The notes: a model not told the origin generated them from the sequence alone. A stretch of DNA of 22,719 nt from B18-G4 sp003648575 (GCA_029942245.1 JAOZTN010000046.1:1-22719), one strand, 5' to 3'; shown: positions 1 through 8,571, counted from the first letter of the stretch. Translations and numbers: made by a program.

Positions 1-1136
1 CGCCGGGTATTGAGTGCCTTTACCATGGTCTCATAATAAAACTGAACCTCCACCAGGTACTCTATCAGGGAGATCTGTCCCAGATCATAGGCCTGCTTCA
101 ACAAGTCCGTAGTATTTGATGCAATCAGTGAGGCAGAATATGCTTCTGAAATCTGCTTCAGGTCCAGGGCTTTCCTGTACTGATTCTTCAGCATACTATA
201 CAACTGAAGTTGAGAGTCACTGGCCATGGCCATGTTGGCAGCCGTTTGCGCCCTGGCAGCCTTTACGGTATTCTTATTTTCCCACAGAGGGATTGACATG
301 CCAACACTCAGGCCCTGGTACTTCTCCCCTACTACTTTTTCGCTCATATAGCCTGCCGAAAATTTTGGCAGACTCATCGCCCTTGAAAGCTTTTCCTCAT
401 TCTCACTGATCTCTACCTCCCTGTTCATGTATTGCAGGAGAGGATTTTTCTGCTCTGCTTCTTTATACCAGATGTCAAAATCTGTTGGGAGCAACACAGG
501 AGGATATTGCTGCAGGTCCATGCTGATCTCCCGGCCACCATTGAGCCTTGCGAGCTCCGCCAGCAGGTTGTTGGCCTCAGCCTGCAGCATTGCATGATCA
601 TTCGCGGCATTGGCCAGGTTGAGCTGTGCCTTGTTATGATCCAGGATGCTGATGCCTCCTTCCTCATACATCTTTGCTACTGCCTCTGCAATATTCTCAG
701 CATAATCCAGGCGGATACGGTTTTCCTCTAAGAGGGCATTGTAATACACCAGCTCTATGCAGATGAGCCTGGCCTCATACAAAAGATTGATCCTCTCATA
801 CTGGTATTCCAGTTCAGACTGACTCATCAGCAAATCAGAAATATTGCTCTTATACTTATATGCAGAAGGAAAGTCGAACGACTGGGTGACATTAAAGTCT
901 GTCCGATTACCAATGGCTGTAGGACTGCCCCATAAGTAGTTAAATCCCACTTCAGGGTTTTGAAGAAAGATGCCGGTTCGGCTGCTCAGTTGTTCAGCTT
1001 CAGCATGCTTTTTCAAGGCATGAAGGCTGGTGCTGTTCTTTTCTATCTCATCAAGTATGGATGCAAATCCTTGCTGAGCATGTATGCTAGCTGAGGCACA
1101 TACAATTAACAGGATATAAAAAATGATTGGTTTCAT
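1..1136 (-). CDS. TolC/CusC-like outer-membrane efflux channel (partial, C-terminus outside window)
   Basis: The minus-strand reading frame is open from the ATG at 1136-1134 to the window edge, giving 378 visible codons and no stop. It starts with a signal peptide (MKPIIFYILLIVCASASIHA, then QQ). The mature part is rich in helix-forming Ala, Glu, Gln and Leu. It has the NPEVGFNYLWGSP and QSFDFPSAYK motifs seen in Bacteroidota CzcC/CusC-type channels, and ends in the coiled-coil stretch YLVEVQFYYETMVKALN. By comparison with the family probably only a few tens of residues are missing. The start codon overlaps the stop of the RND pump gene as ATGA, so translation is probably coupled. Inferred role: outer-membrane exit duct of the tripartite metal efflux pump encoded just upstream. 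Not listed as a closed ORF because the stop lies outside the window. Confidence 0.9.
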   Translation of the reverse strand, partial: MKPIIFYILLIVCASASIHAQQGFASILDEIEKNSTSLHALKKHAEAEQLSSRTGIFLQNPEVGFNYLWGSPTAIGNRTDFNVTQSFDFPSAYKYKSNISDLLMSQSELEYQYERINLLYEARLICIELVYYNALLEENRIRLDYAENIAEAVAKMYEEGGISILDHNKAQLNLANAANDHAMLQAEANNLLAELARLNGGREISMDLQQYPPVLLPTDFDIWYKEAEQKNPLLQYMNREVEISENEEKLSRAMSLPKFSAGYMSEKVVGEKYQGLSVGMSIPLWENKNTVKAARAQTAANMAMASDSQLQLYSMLKNQYRKALDLKQISEAYSASLIASNTTDLLKQAYDLGQISLIEYLVEVQFYYETMVKALNTR

Positions 1137-4100
1137 AAGCTTTTTTGTTTCAGGATTCCACGATCCGCTAACATGCTATATACTATGGGTACAACATAAA
1201 TATTGAGTAAGGTAGAGGTCAGTAGCCCGCCCAGGATCACAATGGCCATAGGGCTCTGAATCTCATTCCCGGTGGCTTCTCCATTCATGGCCAGGGGGAT
1301 GAGCGCAAGGGCTGCGGTAAGCGCCGTCATCAGGATAGGATACAGCCTGTCGGCCGAACCTGTAAGGATGGTCTCATCGAGGCTCTTGCCTGCCTGCTGC
1401 ATGTGCCGGTACCGCGACACCAGCAGTATCCCGTTCCGGGTAGCGATACCAAATAGGGTGATGAAGCCAATGATGACCGGTATACTGACCACACCGGAAG
1501 TAAAATATACCGCAAATACACCTCCGATCAGCGCCAGGGGCAGGTTGAGCAGTATGATGCCGGCAAGTTTTGAATTCCTGAACTCCTGGTATAGTAATAA
1601 GAAGATCACAAAAATGGCCAGTATAGAGGTAAGCAAGAGGGTCTGTGAGGCCTTCTCCTCACTCTCAAACTGCCCGCCATATTCAATCCTGTACCCTTCG
1701 GGCAGCACGATATTCTCATCAATGTTTTCCTGAATATTATTTACTACCGTCCGGAGGTCGCTGCCGGCTACATTGGCAGAGATCACGATCTTTCTCTGTA
1801 CGTTCTCCCTGCTGATCGAGTTTGGCCCACTCACTGAAACGATCTCAGCAATCTGTTCCAGTGGAACCTGCCTGCCGTCATCGGTTTCAATAAGTGCCGA
1901 TCTCAATCCTTCCAGCGTCTGTGTATAATCCTCATTCAATCTCAGGACGAGGTCGTAGCGCTGCTGACCTTCAAATATATCCGACATCTTTTCCTGCGCA
2001 AAGGCCAGCTCAACAAACTCATTAAACTTCTCAATGGTTATGCCATATACGGCAAGCATCTCCCTCTTGGCCCTGATCTGGATTTGTGGTATCTCTGTTT
2101 GTTGTTCCAGGCTCACATCTACCAGGCCCTCGATATCCGAAATACTGTTCTGGATACGGTTTCCTAACATAAACATTTTGTTCAGGTCGGTACCAAACAG
2201 CTTGATCGCAATGTTGGCTCTTGTACCTGATAGCATATGGTCGATCCTGTGTCCCAGCGGCTGGCCTACCGTTGCAGCAATCCCCGGCACACCTGCCAGC
2301 TTTGCCCTGACATCCATCAGGAATACTTCCCGCGACCTGTCATCGAGGACGAAGTTGACATCGATCTCAGCACTGTTGGTCGTTTGTGAATGCTCATCCA
2401 GCTCTCCCCTGCCGGTCCTTCGGGCTGTGCTGGTTACCTCGGGAATGCTCAGGAGTTCAGTTTCTATCAGGTTTCCCAGCTCATTGCTCTCATCCAGGGA
2501 AATCCCTGCTTTGCTGATGGCGGAGATGGTAAGAGACCCTTCGTTGAACTCCGGAAGGAAACTTCGTCCCATCCCTGCAAAGAGCACAAGAGAGAGGATA
2601 AACAGTCCCAGGGTAAAGGGGAGAATGATCTTTTTGTGATTCAAAGACCACTTCAATGAGCGATGGTAATTTGAAGTAAGGTTCCTCGCAAGCCACCCAT
2701 CCTTTTTCCTTTTTGCGAGGTAGGAAGGCTTCGACAGCAGCAATTTACACAGTAAGGGTGTTATGGTAATTGCCACAAGCAGTGAAACTGACAGTGAAAT
2801 GATATAGGCGATCCCGAGTGGTTTCAACATCCGCCCTTCCATCCCTGAAAGGAAAAATAGTGGAATAAAGGCAACGATGATGATCAGGGTGGCATTTAAG
2901 ATAGAAGCCCTGATCTCTTTCGAAGCCTCGAATACCACCTGGAAAGCAGAGGCCCGGTCTTTTTCATCTTTAGCATGATTTTGCCGCAGCCTTTTGTATA
3001 CATTTTCCACATCGATGATGGCATCATCAACCAGCGAGCCGATGGCAATAGCCAGCCCGCCAAGAGTCATGGTATTGATATTCATGCCCAGTAAATACAG
3101 GACCATGATGGCTGATAAGAGGGAGATAGGTATCGCCAGAACAGATATGATCGTTGTACGGAAGCTGCCCAGGAAAAGAAAGAGGATGATCACAACAAAG
3201 ATGGCTCCTTCGATCAGTGCACGGCCCACATTGTCGACAGACTCACCTATGAAGTCGGCCTGCCGGAAAATATCGGTTGTCATGATCACATCCGGTGGCA
3301 ATGATTGTCTTAGATCCTCAAGGTTCTTCTCTATCTTCTCAGTCACATTTACAGTATTGATATTGGGCTGCTTCGAGACTGAGAGGATAACGGATGGGCT
3401 CGCATTTTGAGAAGCATGTCCCATCTTCACAGCACTGCCAATGACCACTTCGGCCACATCACTGATACGAACGGGCTTGCCATCAATAGACTGAATATAT
3501 GTGTTGCTTAATTCTTCCAGGTCGTGGGTTCTTGCGATGCCCCTGACCACATACTCATTACCGTACTGCCTAACTACACCACCGGTGGAGTTATTGCTTA
3601 GGCCTCTACATACCTCGGCCAGTTTTGACAGGCTCACTCCATATTGCCTGAGCAAGTAAGGATCGGCCAGTACCTGGTACTGTTTATAATCACCTCCAAT
3701 AATGGTTACCTGCGACACACCTCCGGTGGCAAGGATTACCGGTTTGAGGTTCCATTCTGCGATCGTCCTGAGGTCCATCATCGAGGTAGAATCTGATTGC
3801 AGGCCGATGAATAGAATTTCACCCATAACACTCGACTGTGGGGCCAGCGCAGGCTCTACATCTGCAGGCATCGATGATGCAAGCATAACCAGCTTTTCAC
3901 TTACGATCTGGCGCGCCTTATAAATATCGGTTCCCCAGTCAAATTCAACCCAGACAAAGGAAAATCCCTGTGATGATGCTGACCTTACACGGCGCACATC
4001 TGTAGCCCCGTTTACTGCCGTTTCTATTGGAAAGGTCACCTGTCGTTCCACCTCTTCGGCTGCCATGTTATGTGCATCCGTAAGAACCACCACAGTGGGG

Positions 4101-4231
4101 GCCGTGAGGTCGGGAAAGACATCCACATCCATGATGCGGGCTGTGTATATGCCCCCGATCATGACCAAAACCGCTCCCAGGATGATGAAGAGCTTATTGC
4201 TTAAAGAAAACTTAATTATCCGATCTAACAT
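1133..4231 (-). CDS. cusA: CusA/CzcA-family heavy-metal efflux RND transporter
   Basis: Inner-membrane proton-driven pump of the heavy-metal efflux RND family, 1032 aa, full length for the family. The N-terminus MLDRIIKFSLSNKLFIILG is classic. The TM4 signature reads GGLAIAIGSLVDDAIIDVEN with D402, D403, D407 and E409; the acidic residues belong to the proton relay. This is nearer the CusA pattern than the DFGxIVDGAV pattern of CzcA. However, the porter-domain loop NEGSLTISAISKAG (from N563) has Ser570 where E. coli CusA has the Cu(I) ligand M573, so copper/silver specificity is not assured. I chose ATG at 4231; an in-frame TTG three codons upstream (4240) is possible but less likely. It begins 11 bp after the adaptor gene and overlaps the channel gene by 4 bp, forming one operon. 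The symbol denotes family membership; the metal is unresolved. Confidence 0.95.
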   Translation of the reverse strand: MLDRIIKFSLSNKLFIILGAVLVMIGGIYTARIMDVDVFPDLTAPTVVVLTDAHNMAAEEVERQVTFPIETAVNGATDVRRVRSASSQGFSFVWVEFDWGTDIYKARQIVSEKLVMLASSMPADVEPALAPQSSVMGEILFIGLQSDSTSMMDLRTIAEWNLKPVILATGGVSQVTIIGGDYKQYQVLADPYLLRQYGVSLSKLAEVCRGLSNNSTGGVVRQYGNEYVVRGIARTHDLEELSNTYIQSIDGKPVRISDVAEVVIGSAVKMGHASQNASPSVILSVSKQPNINTVNVTEKIEKNLEDLRQSLPPDVIMTTDIFRQADFIGESVDNVGRALIEGAIFVVIILFLFLGSFRTTIISVLAIPISLLSAIMVLYLLGMNINTMTLGGLAIAIGSLVDDAIIDVENVYKRLRQNHAKDEKDRASAFQVVFEASKEIRASILNATLIIIVAFIPLFFLSGMEGRMLKPLGIAYIISLSVSLLVAITITPLLCKLLLSKPSYLAKRKKDGWLARNLTSNYHRSLKWSLNHKKIILPFTLGLFILSLVLFAGMGRSFLPEFNEGSLTISAISKAGISLDESNELGNLIETELLSIPEVTSTARRTGRGELDEHSQTTNSAEIDVNFVLDDRSREVFLMDVRAKLAGVPGIAATVGQPLGHRIDHMLSGTRANIAIKLFGTDLNKMFMLGNRIQNSISDIEGLVDVSLEQQTEIPQIQIRAKREMLAVYGITIEKFNEFVELAFAQEKMSDIFEGQQRYDLVLRLNEDYTQTLEGLRSALIETDDGRQVPLEQIAEIVSVSGPNSISRENVQRKIVISANVAGSDLRTVVNNIQENIDENIVLPEGYRIEYGGQFESEEKASQTLLLTSILAIFVIFLLLYQEFRNSKLAGIILLNLPLALIGGVFAVYFTSGVVSIPVIIGFITLFGIATRNGILLVSRYRHMQQAGKSLDETILTGSADRLYPILMTALTAALALIPLAMNGEATGNEIQSPMAIVILGGLLTSTLLNIYVVPIVYSMLADRGILKQKSL

Positions 4232-4242
4232 AATGCTCAAAA

Positions 4243-5748
4243 TTAATGTACATGACCCGCATGAGGATCCAGGGCACCTGCCGCCTGTGACAATTTCACC
4301 AGGATCGCTCCCTCTGATACAAGCCTATCTCCGACTGAGAGGCCAAGTTGAATCTCTGTTCTTAAACCATCTGTAGCGTCGGTAGTCACTTCTCTTTTTA
4401 CAAATAGCTCAGGTGTTAACTGTACCAGTACGAACTTTTTACCCTGCTCTTCCAGCAATGCATTATTTGGTACTGTGAGGACCGGATGATCCGTAGCGGT
4501 AATAATATAAAGTTCGACAAAGCTTCCGGGGACAAGGCCAATGGTATTCTCAATCTCAAAACTTACCGGAATGAGGTAGTTGTTATGGTTCACGCTTCTC
4601 CCGTATGAAGTAAGAGAGCCATTTAATTGTTCCAGAGTATAGGTCTCCTGGTCCTGAATGCTCCTGATATTGGCAGAAATGATATTGGGTAGTACCGATG
4701 CATACTTTTGTTGTACATCGGCCAACAATACAAGTTTTTTATTCTCAGCAATATCGAGAAGTTTCTGTCCCGCCTCCACATACTCGCCGTTCGTCACATA
4801 GATGTGGTTCACAAAACCGCTGACCGGGCTTTTCACCAGCTGTTCACCTCCCTCAAAATTCTGTGCAAGGCTTTCATAAATAACCTTCGCACTTTCATAC
4901 TCCCTCTTGGCTTCCAGGAAGTCAGACTGGGTAACGATCTTTTCTTCCACCAGCGTCTTCATGCGTTCATAGTTTGCCAGGGATTCTTCATATTTATTCT
5001 TTGCCTCCACAAAGCGTACATGCGAATTATCTCCTGCCAGGGAGGTTCCTGAGATGCTGAACAGCTTATCGCCTCGACCCACAGCAGTACCTTCATAAAT
5101 ATTTTCGCCTTCAAAGAGGACCACACCTCCTGTGCGGGCTACCACACTCTGCTTATCATCCTGGGCAGCCTGCAGCAATGCCCCGGTCTTTATAACCTGT
5201 CCGAAATCCCGTTCAGTCACTGCGGTGGTCGAAAAATCAATTCTCCACGACTGTTCTTTGGTAAAGACGATTCCGTTGGGATCAGCAATGAGATTTTTTT
5301 CAGCTTCATGGATGGCGTCATGATCTTCATCATATACAATAATACCATCCACAATGAGCCTGCTTTCTCCCTGATCAGTTTGGATATCAAAGATCAGCTG
5401 TCCTCTCCCTGATGTAACCGGAGTGATGCTGAACAGGTAGATCCCGTCCCTGACAGGCATTTCGACAGTTTGCCGCACCCCTTTGGTTCCGATGATCAGG
5501 CTCATGGTGATACTGGCATTTCCGAGGGGCTTAAAGTCCTCAAGGAAGGTAAAATGACCCAGCACCTCTGATGCATGTTCCAGTACGAAGGGATCTGCCT
5601 CAGCGTACAACTCAAAGTCCTGGTTGTAGGAGACAAGTTGCAATTTGACGTCTCCGTGCACATGTGCACTCGGATCAGTGGAGGTAGCAGGACCACATGC
5701 AGAAATGAGTATTGCCAGCATGGCTGACAGAAAAAGTAGTTTCTTCAT
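4243..5748 (-). CDS. cusB: CusB-like RND periplasmic adaptor lipoprotein
   Basis: Membrane fusion protein linking the RND pump to the outer-membrane channel, 501 aa. It has a lipoprotein signal with lipobox ISAC (C18). Residues of about 30-150 form an extra N-terminal beta-rich domain before the adaptor core. The core (from about 180) has the barrel-sandwich half RTGGVVLFEGENIYEGTAVG, a helical hairpin (FVEAKNKYEESLANYERMKT) and the second lipoyl half SPVSGFVNHIYVTNGEYVEAG, then beta-barrel and membrane-proximal domains. The C-terminus is DPHAGHVH, a His-containing tail, and the mature N-terminus has HVHGD, so both ends could bind metal (inference). The first gene of the pump proper, 30 bp downstream of the His-rich lipoprotein gene and 11 bp upstream of the pump ATG. 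Confidence 0.93.
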   Translation of the reverse strand: MKKLLFLSAMLAILISACGPATSTDPSAHVHGDVKLQLVSYNQDFELYAEADPFVLEHASEVLGHFTFLEDFKPLGNASITMSLIIGTKGVRQTVEMPVRDGIYLFSITPVTSGRGQLIFDIQTDQGESRLIVDGIIVYDEDHDAIHEAEKNLIADPNGIVFTKEQSWRIDFSTTAVTERDFGQVIKTGALLQAAQDDKQSVVARTGGVVLFEGENIYEGTAVGRGDKLFSISGTSLAGDNSHVRFVEAKNKYEESLANYERMKTLVEEKIVTQSDFLEAKREYESAKVIYESLAQNFEGGEQLVKSPVSGFVNHIYVTNGEYVEAGQKLLDIAENKKLVLLADVQQKYASVLPNIISANIRSIQDQETYTLEQLNGSLTSYGRSVNHNNYLIPVSFEIENTIGLVPGSFVELYIITATDHPVLTVPNNALLEEQGKKFVLVQLTPELFVKREVTTDATDGLRTEIQLGLSVGDRLVSEGAILVKLSQAAGALDPHAGHVH

Positions 5749-5778
5749 CTTAAATGTATTTAAAAACGAAAATGATGA

Positions 5779-6036
5779 TTAATGCTCGTGGCCTTCGCCA
5801 CCATCATGATTATGTTTATGATCGCAGCATTTTTCAATTGAATCCTGAGCACACTTATGGGTAGAATCAGCTTCTACTTCAAAGACTTCCTGTTCGTGAT
5901 TGGCATCCCCACTATGGTCATGGTCACATTCACTATGGGCTGTCCCATCATCATGTGTATGGGATCCAGACTGTACATTGTTGCAGGCAACAAATACAAA
6001 AAGGGATAATACGGCAACTAATATGATATTTTTCAT
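5779..6036 (-). CDS. Small His-rich lipoprotein, probable periplasmic metal buffer
   Basis: An 85-aa protein with a lipoprotein signal peptide (MKNIILVAVLSLFVFVAC, lipobox FVAC, C18). The 67-residue mature part contains 12 His, 4 further Cys and many Asp/Glu, in motifs such as SHTHDD, CDHDHSGD, KCCDHKHNHD and a GHEH end. Such composition is typical of Zn/Cu/Ni-binding sponges. I do not recognise a named family. It sits between the other His-rich gene and the adaptor gene on the same strand, so the inferred role is capturing metal at the membrane and handing it to, or buffering it for, the efflux pump. The anchor could be either inner- or outer-membrane; residues +2/+3 are NN. A hairpin at 6058-6086 lies just upstream. 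Confidence 0.85.
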   Translation of the reverse strand: MKNIILVAVLSLFVFVACNNVQSGSHTHDDGTAHSECDHDHSGDANHEQEVFEVEADSTHKCAQDSIEKCCDHKHNHDGGEGHEH

Positions 6037-6057
6037 TTCTGTTAATGTTATAAAAGT

Positions 6058-6086
6058 AAAAATTGCATCCAGGGCTGAGGATGCAA
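6058..6086 (-). terminator. Intrinsic terminator-like hairpin between the two His-rich genes
   Basis: On the minus strand, TTGCATCC and GGATGCAA form a perfect 8-bp stem around an 8-nt loop, followed directly by TTTTT. It lies 44 bp downstream of the first operon gene (stop at 6130) and 22 bp upstream of the next start (6036). It may terminate a fraction of transcripts, so the first protein would be made in excess over the pump; this is inference from position. Confidence 0.55.
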
Positions 6087-6129
6087 GTAAAATTTGCAGC
6101 CGGACTGGAAAATAATTGTTCCGTTCACA

Positions 6130-6570
6130 TTAACAGTAAGGGGGAGCCCGCAAGCCAAAGCCATGAGTTGAAAATACCTGATAGGAATAATCCAGGTATG
6201 GCCTTTGTCGAAAATCTTTAAAGGAAATCAAAAATTCCTGATCAAAGTCAGGAAGCTTGATCATGGATAGAAATTGAATTGCATGAATCTGCGTCGAAGA
6301 AAAATCGACCATCAGGTCTTCCGGCTTATAATTGTCAGGAATGACGGCCAGAACATCATTCAGCAAGCAGCAATCATTATTATGATCAGCATCATGCTTT
6401 TCCTGATGATCGGCATCGTTATGATTGCAGCCGTCATGATCATGCTCACTTTCATGGGGAAGCACAAAGCACGCCATATTATCATTATGATGATGGTGGG
6501 GTACCACGGCATGCGCCAGCAGCACCAGGCTGGCAAAAGTCATCATGAATATGGCAATTATCTTTTGCAT
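6130..6570 (-). CDS. His-rich secreted protein of Bacteroidota metal-efflux loci (DUF6769-like)
   Basis: A 146-aa protein using ATG at 6570; the frame extends to 6627 but the upstream codons precede a proper signal peptide and would overlap the promoter box at 6588. Signal peptide/TM MQKIIAIFMMTFASLVLLAHA, then HHHH (residues 25-28), then a His/Asp block (HESEHDHDGCNHND, ADHQEKHDADHNNDCC), then a less charged C-terminal half ending LRAPPYC. The His-box after the signal, the Cys-Cys and the RAPP-type end resemble small Bacteroidota proteins found beside CzcCBA/CusCBA loci and labelled DUF6769; the family assignment is from memory. First gene of the efflux operon. Likely a periplasmic or membrane-tethered metal binder or sensor; function not established. 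Confidence 0.8.
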   Translation of the reverse strand: MQKIIAIFMMTFASLVLLAHAVVPHHHHNDNMACFVLPHESEHDHDGCNHNDADHQEKHDADHNNDCCLLNDVLAVIPDNYKPEDLMVDFSSTQIHAIQFLSMIKLPDFDQEFLISFKDFRQRPYLDYSYQVFSTHGFGLRAPPYC

Positions 6571-6587
6571 TCTTTTATTAAACGATG

Positions 6588-6595
6588 CAAAGTTA
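6588..6595 (-). promoter_or_regulatory. Bacteroidota-type -7 box (TAACTTTG) for the metal-efflux operon
   Basis: Minus-strand TAACTTTG is a perfect match to the Bacteroidota consensus TAnnTTTG. A partial -33 element (TTTA) lies 18 nt upstream. The implied transcript start is only about 10 nt before the ATG at 6570, which supports that start over the upstream extension. Confidence 0.6.
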
Positions 6596-6662
6596 CAATT
6601 AGTTTTGGATTTTAAATTTTCGAACATATTTAAAGTTTTCTACCTTTATGACCTCGAAATTG

Positions 6663-6670
6663 TCACTTTG
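6663..6670 (+). promoter_or_regulatory. Probable -7 box (TCACTTTG) for the carboxyltransferase gene
   Basis: TCACTTTG differs from TAnnTTTG at one position and ends 19 nt before the ATG at 6690. A partial -33 element (TTTA) is about 15 nt upstream. It shares the 119-bp divergent intergenic region with the metal-operon promoter. Confidence 0.35.
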
Positions 6671-6689
6671 AAGAACTAAATGATTGCTC

Positions 6690-8558
6690 ATGCCCAGAAA
6701 AACTGACCATTCTCCGCAATTATCCTATAAAGAAAGATACGACCTCGTACGACACCCCAAACGCATCCGCAGCTCTGATGTGATCGAAGGGGTGTTTGAA
6801 AATATTATTTATTACGGCTCACCTGACCCGTCACTGATCGCCGCTACCGGTAGCGTAAACGGTATCAACTGCATCATACTGGGGCAGGAAAAGCCACGAA
6901 AAGGAAAAGAAAGCAAAGCTACCGGTATGGTAAAACCGGAAGGCTTCGGCTTTGGACTGGAAATGCTGGCCCAGGCAGAGAAGAACAAACTGCCGGTGGT
7001 TTCCATTATCGACACCTACGGCGGTGATCCCAGCATGGAATCAGAAATGGACGGCCAATCCTTCCTGATATCTGACTCCATCAGCAGGTTCTGTGATGCC
7101 AACACCCCTACCGTGAGCTATGTGATCGGCGAAGGTGGCAGCGGCGGAGCCCTGGCCATGCAGGTAGCTGACAAGGCTTTCATGCTCAAAAATGCTATCT
7201 ACTCCGTAATCGCACCGGAAAGCTGCTGCAGGATCATTTTCCACAGAAGGCTTACGGCCGGTGAAGACATTGAAGAGGTATTGCCTGATGCATTGGAAAT
7301 CCTGCGCCCCGGCGTAGAACATCTTATGCAGATAGGTCTGGTTGATGAAGTGCTCCCTGAGCCTGAAAAAGGGGCCCATACTGATTATAAATATACCTGC
7401 GAGGTAATCAAGAAGTCGCTGATAAAAACCCTGAACGAATGGACCTCGAAAACGAGAAGAGGAGAGAAATCCATTAAGCCGTCGGTGATCAAAAAGATTA
7501 AAGCTAAAAGGCGCGAAAAAGTATTGCACTACGGTGAATTTATCGATGACCTGGATAAACTGGCCAAGAGGAGGACAAAAAGAAAGTTCCCCGACAAGGT
7601 GAAGACCATCCATATTGAGCAGGAAAACTTCGAGATCATGCACCTGATCAAAGCCCACCTTGAAAAAGAAGGGATAGAAGATACCGAGCTTGTAAACTGC
7701 GAAAAACAATGGGATCCCGATAAAAACATATTCCGTGTAGCGGGTGGTTGCGGGTTTATCTCCAAGCAGGATTACGTTGATAACTTCTACGCCTGCCCTA
7801 AATGTGGCAAGGGTGAATACCTGAGTGTGGAAGAACACATAGAAAAGATATGCGACAAAAACACCTTTAAAGAGATCGAAGGCGATATGTCGTTCAAGAA
7901 GATGCTGAATGGCGACTTCTACAACTTTGGCAACTACAGGGAAAGCCTGGAGAAAACCAAGGAAAGGGCTTTTTCAAATGAAGGTTTGGTCACAGGATCA
8001 GCCAGGATAAATGGAAAAGACATTGTGCTGGTGATCTCCGACCTGAGGTTCTTTGGCGGTTCCTTTGGTGCCGTATTTGGTGAGAAATTCAAACGTGCCG
8101 TCGACTATGCCGTGGAGCATAAGCAGCCATTTATTTCTGTCTGTTCCTCAGGTGGTGCCCGCATGAACGAAGGCCCCATGTCGCTGGCGCAGATGGCTAA
8201 GATGAACATGGCACTGCTCGACCTCAAGAACGAAGGCATATTATACCTGTCGATCGTTACCGGTCCAACCACCGGTGGTGCTTACGCCAGCTATGTGACC
8301 CAGGGAGATATCATCATTGGTGAAGAAGGTGCCCTGGTTGAATTTGCCGGGCCACGTGTTGTGATGGGCGGCGGATTCAGTGTCGACCGTGACATCATCA
8401 CCACCAACAAACTCTATGAAACTGATAAGATCCAGCACCTGGTAAAAAGAAGGGAGCTTAAAGGCCTCCTCTCCTACTATGTGAGGCTGTTCTACGCCCT
8501 GCGCTTTCCCGACAAGCGCCGAAACCGTGGAAGGATCCTCGATTTCAGGAAAGCGTAA
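6690..8558 (+). CDS. accAD: Acetyl-CoA carboxylase carboxyltransferase, fused alpha-beta subunits
   Basis: Transfers the carboxyl group from biotin-carboxyl carrier protein to acetyl-CoA, giving malonyl-CoA for fatty-acid synthesis; cytoplasmic. 622 aa from ATG 6690 (a TTG two codons earlier is possible). The N-terminal half (about 1-260) is AccA-like, with crotonase-fold oxyanion motif GEGGSGGA at 147-154. A Lys/Arg-rich linker (about 265-330) follows. The C-terminal part (about 340-610) is AccD-like, with SGGARMNEGPMSLAQM from S487 and GPTTGGAYASY from G525. The AccD zinc ribbon is incomplete: C354, C369 and C372 are present but the expected first Cys is Ala351. Subunits are normally separate (E. 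coli), and the fusions I know place beta first, so alpha-first order is notable. Followed 13 bp downstream by an unrelated secreted protein gene. Confidence 0.93.
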   Translation: MPRKTDHSPQLSYKERYDLVRHPKRIRSSDVIEGVFENIIYYGSPDPSLIAATGSVNGINCIILGQEKPRKGKESKATGMVKPEGFGFGLEMLAQAEKNKLPVVSIIDTYGGDPSMESEMDGQSFLISDSISRFCDANTPTVSYVIGEGGSGGALAMQVADKAFMLKNAIYSVIAPESCCRIIFHRRLTAGEDIEEVLPDALEILRPGVEHLMQIGLVDEVLPEPEKGAHTDYKYTCEVIKKSLIKTLNEWTSKTRRGEKSIKPSVIKKIKAKRREKVLHYGEFIDDLDKLAKRRTKRKFPDKVKTIHIEQENFEIMHLIKAHLEKEGIEDTELVNCEKQWDPDKNIFRVAGGCGFISKQDYVDNFYACPKCGKGEYLSVEEHIEKICDKNTFKEIEGDMSFKKMLNGDFYNFGNYRESLEKTKERAFSNEGLVTGSARINGKDIVLVISDLRFFGGSFGAVFGEKFKRAVDYAVEHKQPFISVCSSGGARMNEGPMSLAQMAKMNMALLDLKNEGILYLSIVTGPTTGGAYASYVTQGDIIIGEEGALVEFAGPRVVMGGGFSVDRDIITTNKLYETDKIQHLVKRRELKGLLSYYVRLFYALRFPDKRRNRGRILDFRKA

Positions 8559-8571
8559 CAAAACAATATTT

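Noticed and set aside
432..731. Short ORFs on both strands in the first 750 bp
   Set aside because: The whole region is covered by the TolC-like gene, whose minus-strand frame is open to the window edge and gives a coherent protein.
2034..2639. A 201-codon plus-strand frame opposite the RND pump
   Set aside because: Fully antisense to cusA, low-complexity Ser/Leu/Ile/Pro-rich translation and no homology seen.
4232..4240. TTG start for the RND pump at 4240
   Set aside because: ATG at 4231 gives the canonical MLDRII N-terminus; TTG would leave 2 bp after the adaptor stop and adds three residues not seen in the family.
5779..6570. CusF-type copper chaperone among the small operon genes
   Set aside because: Neither small protein shows a CusF OB-fold pattern or Met-Trp copper site; both are His/Asp/Cys-rich instead.
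6571..6627. Upstream extension of the His-rich gene to 6627
   Set aside because: It would put 19 polar residues before the signal peptide and cross a perfect TAACTTTG promoter box.
7041..7838. A 265-codon open frame antisense to the carboxyltransferase gene
   Set aside because: It lies wholly opposite a strongly supported gene, and its protein shows no domain, signal or plausible start context. It is a shadow of codon bias.
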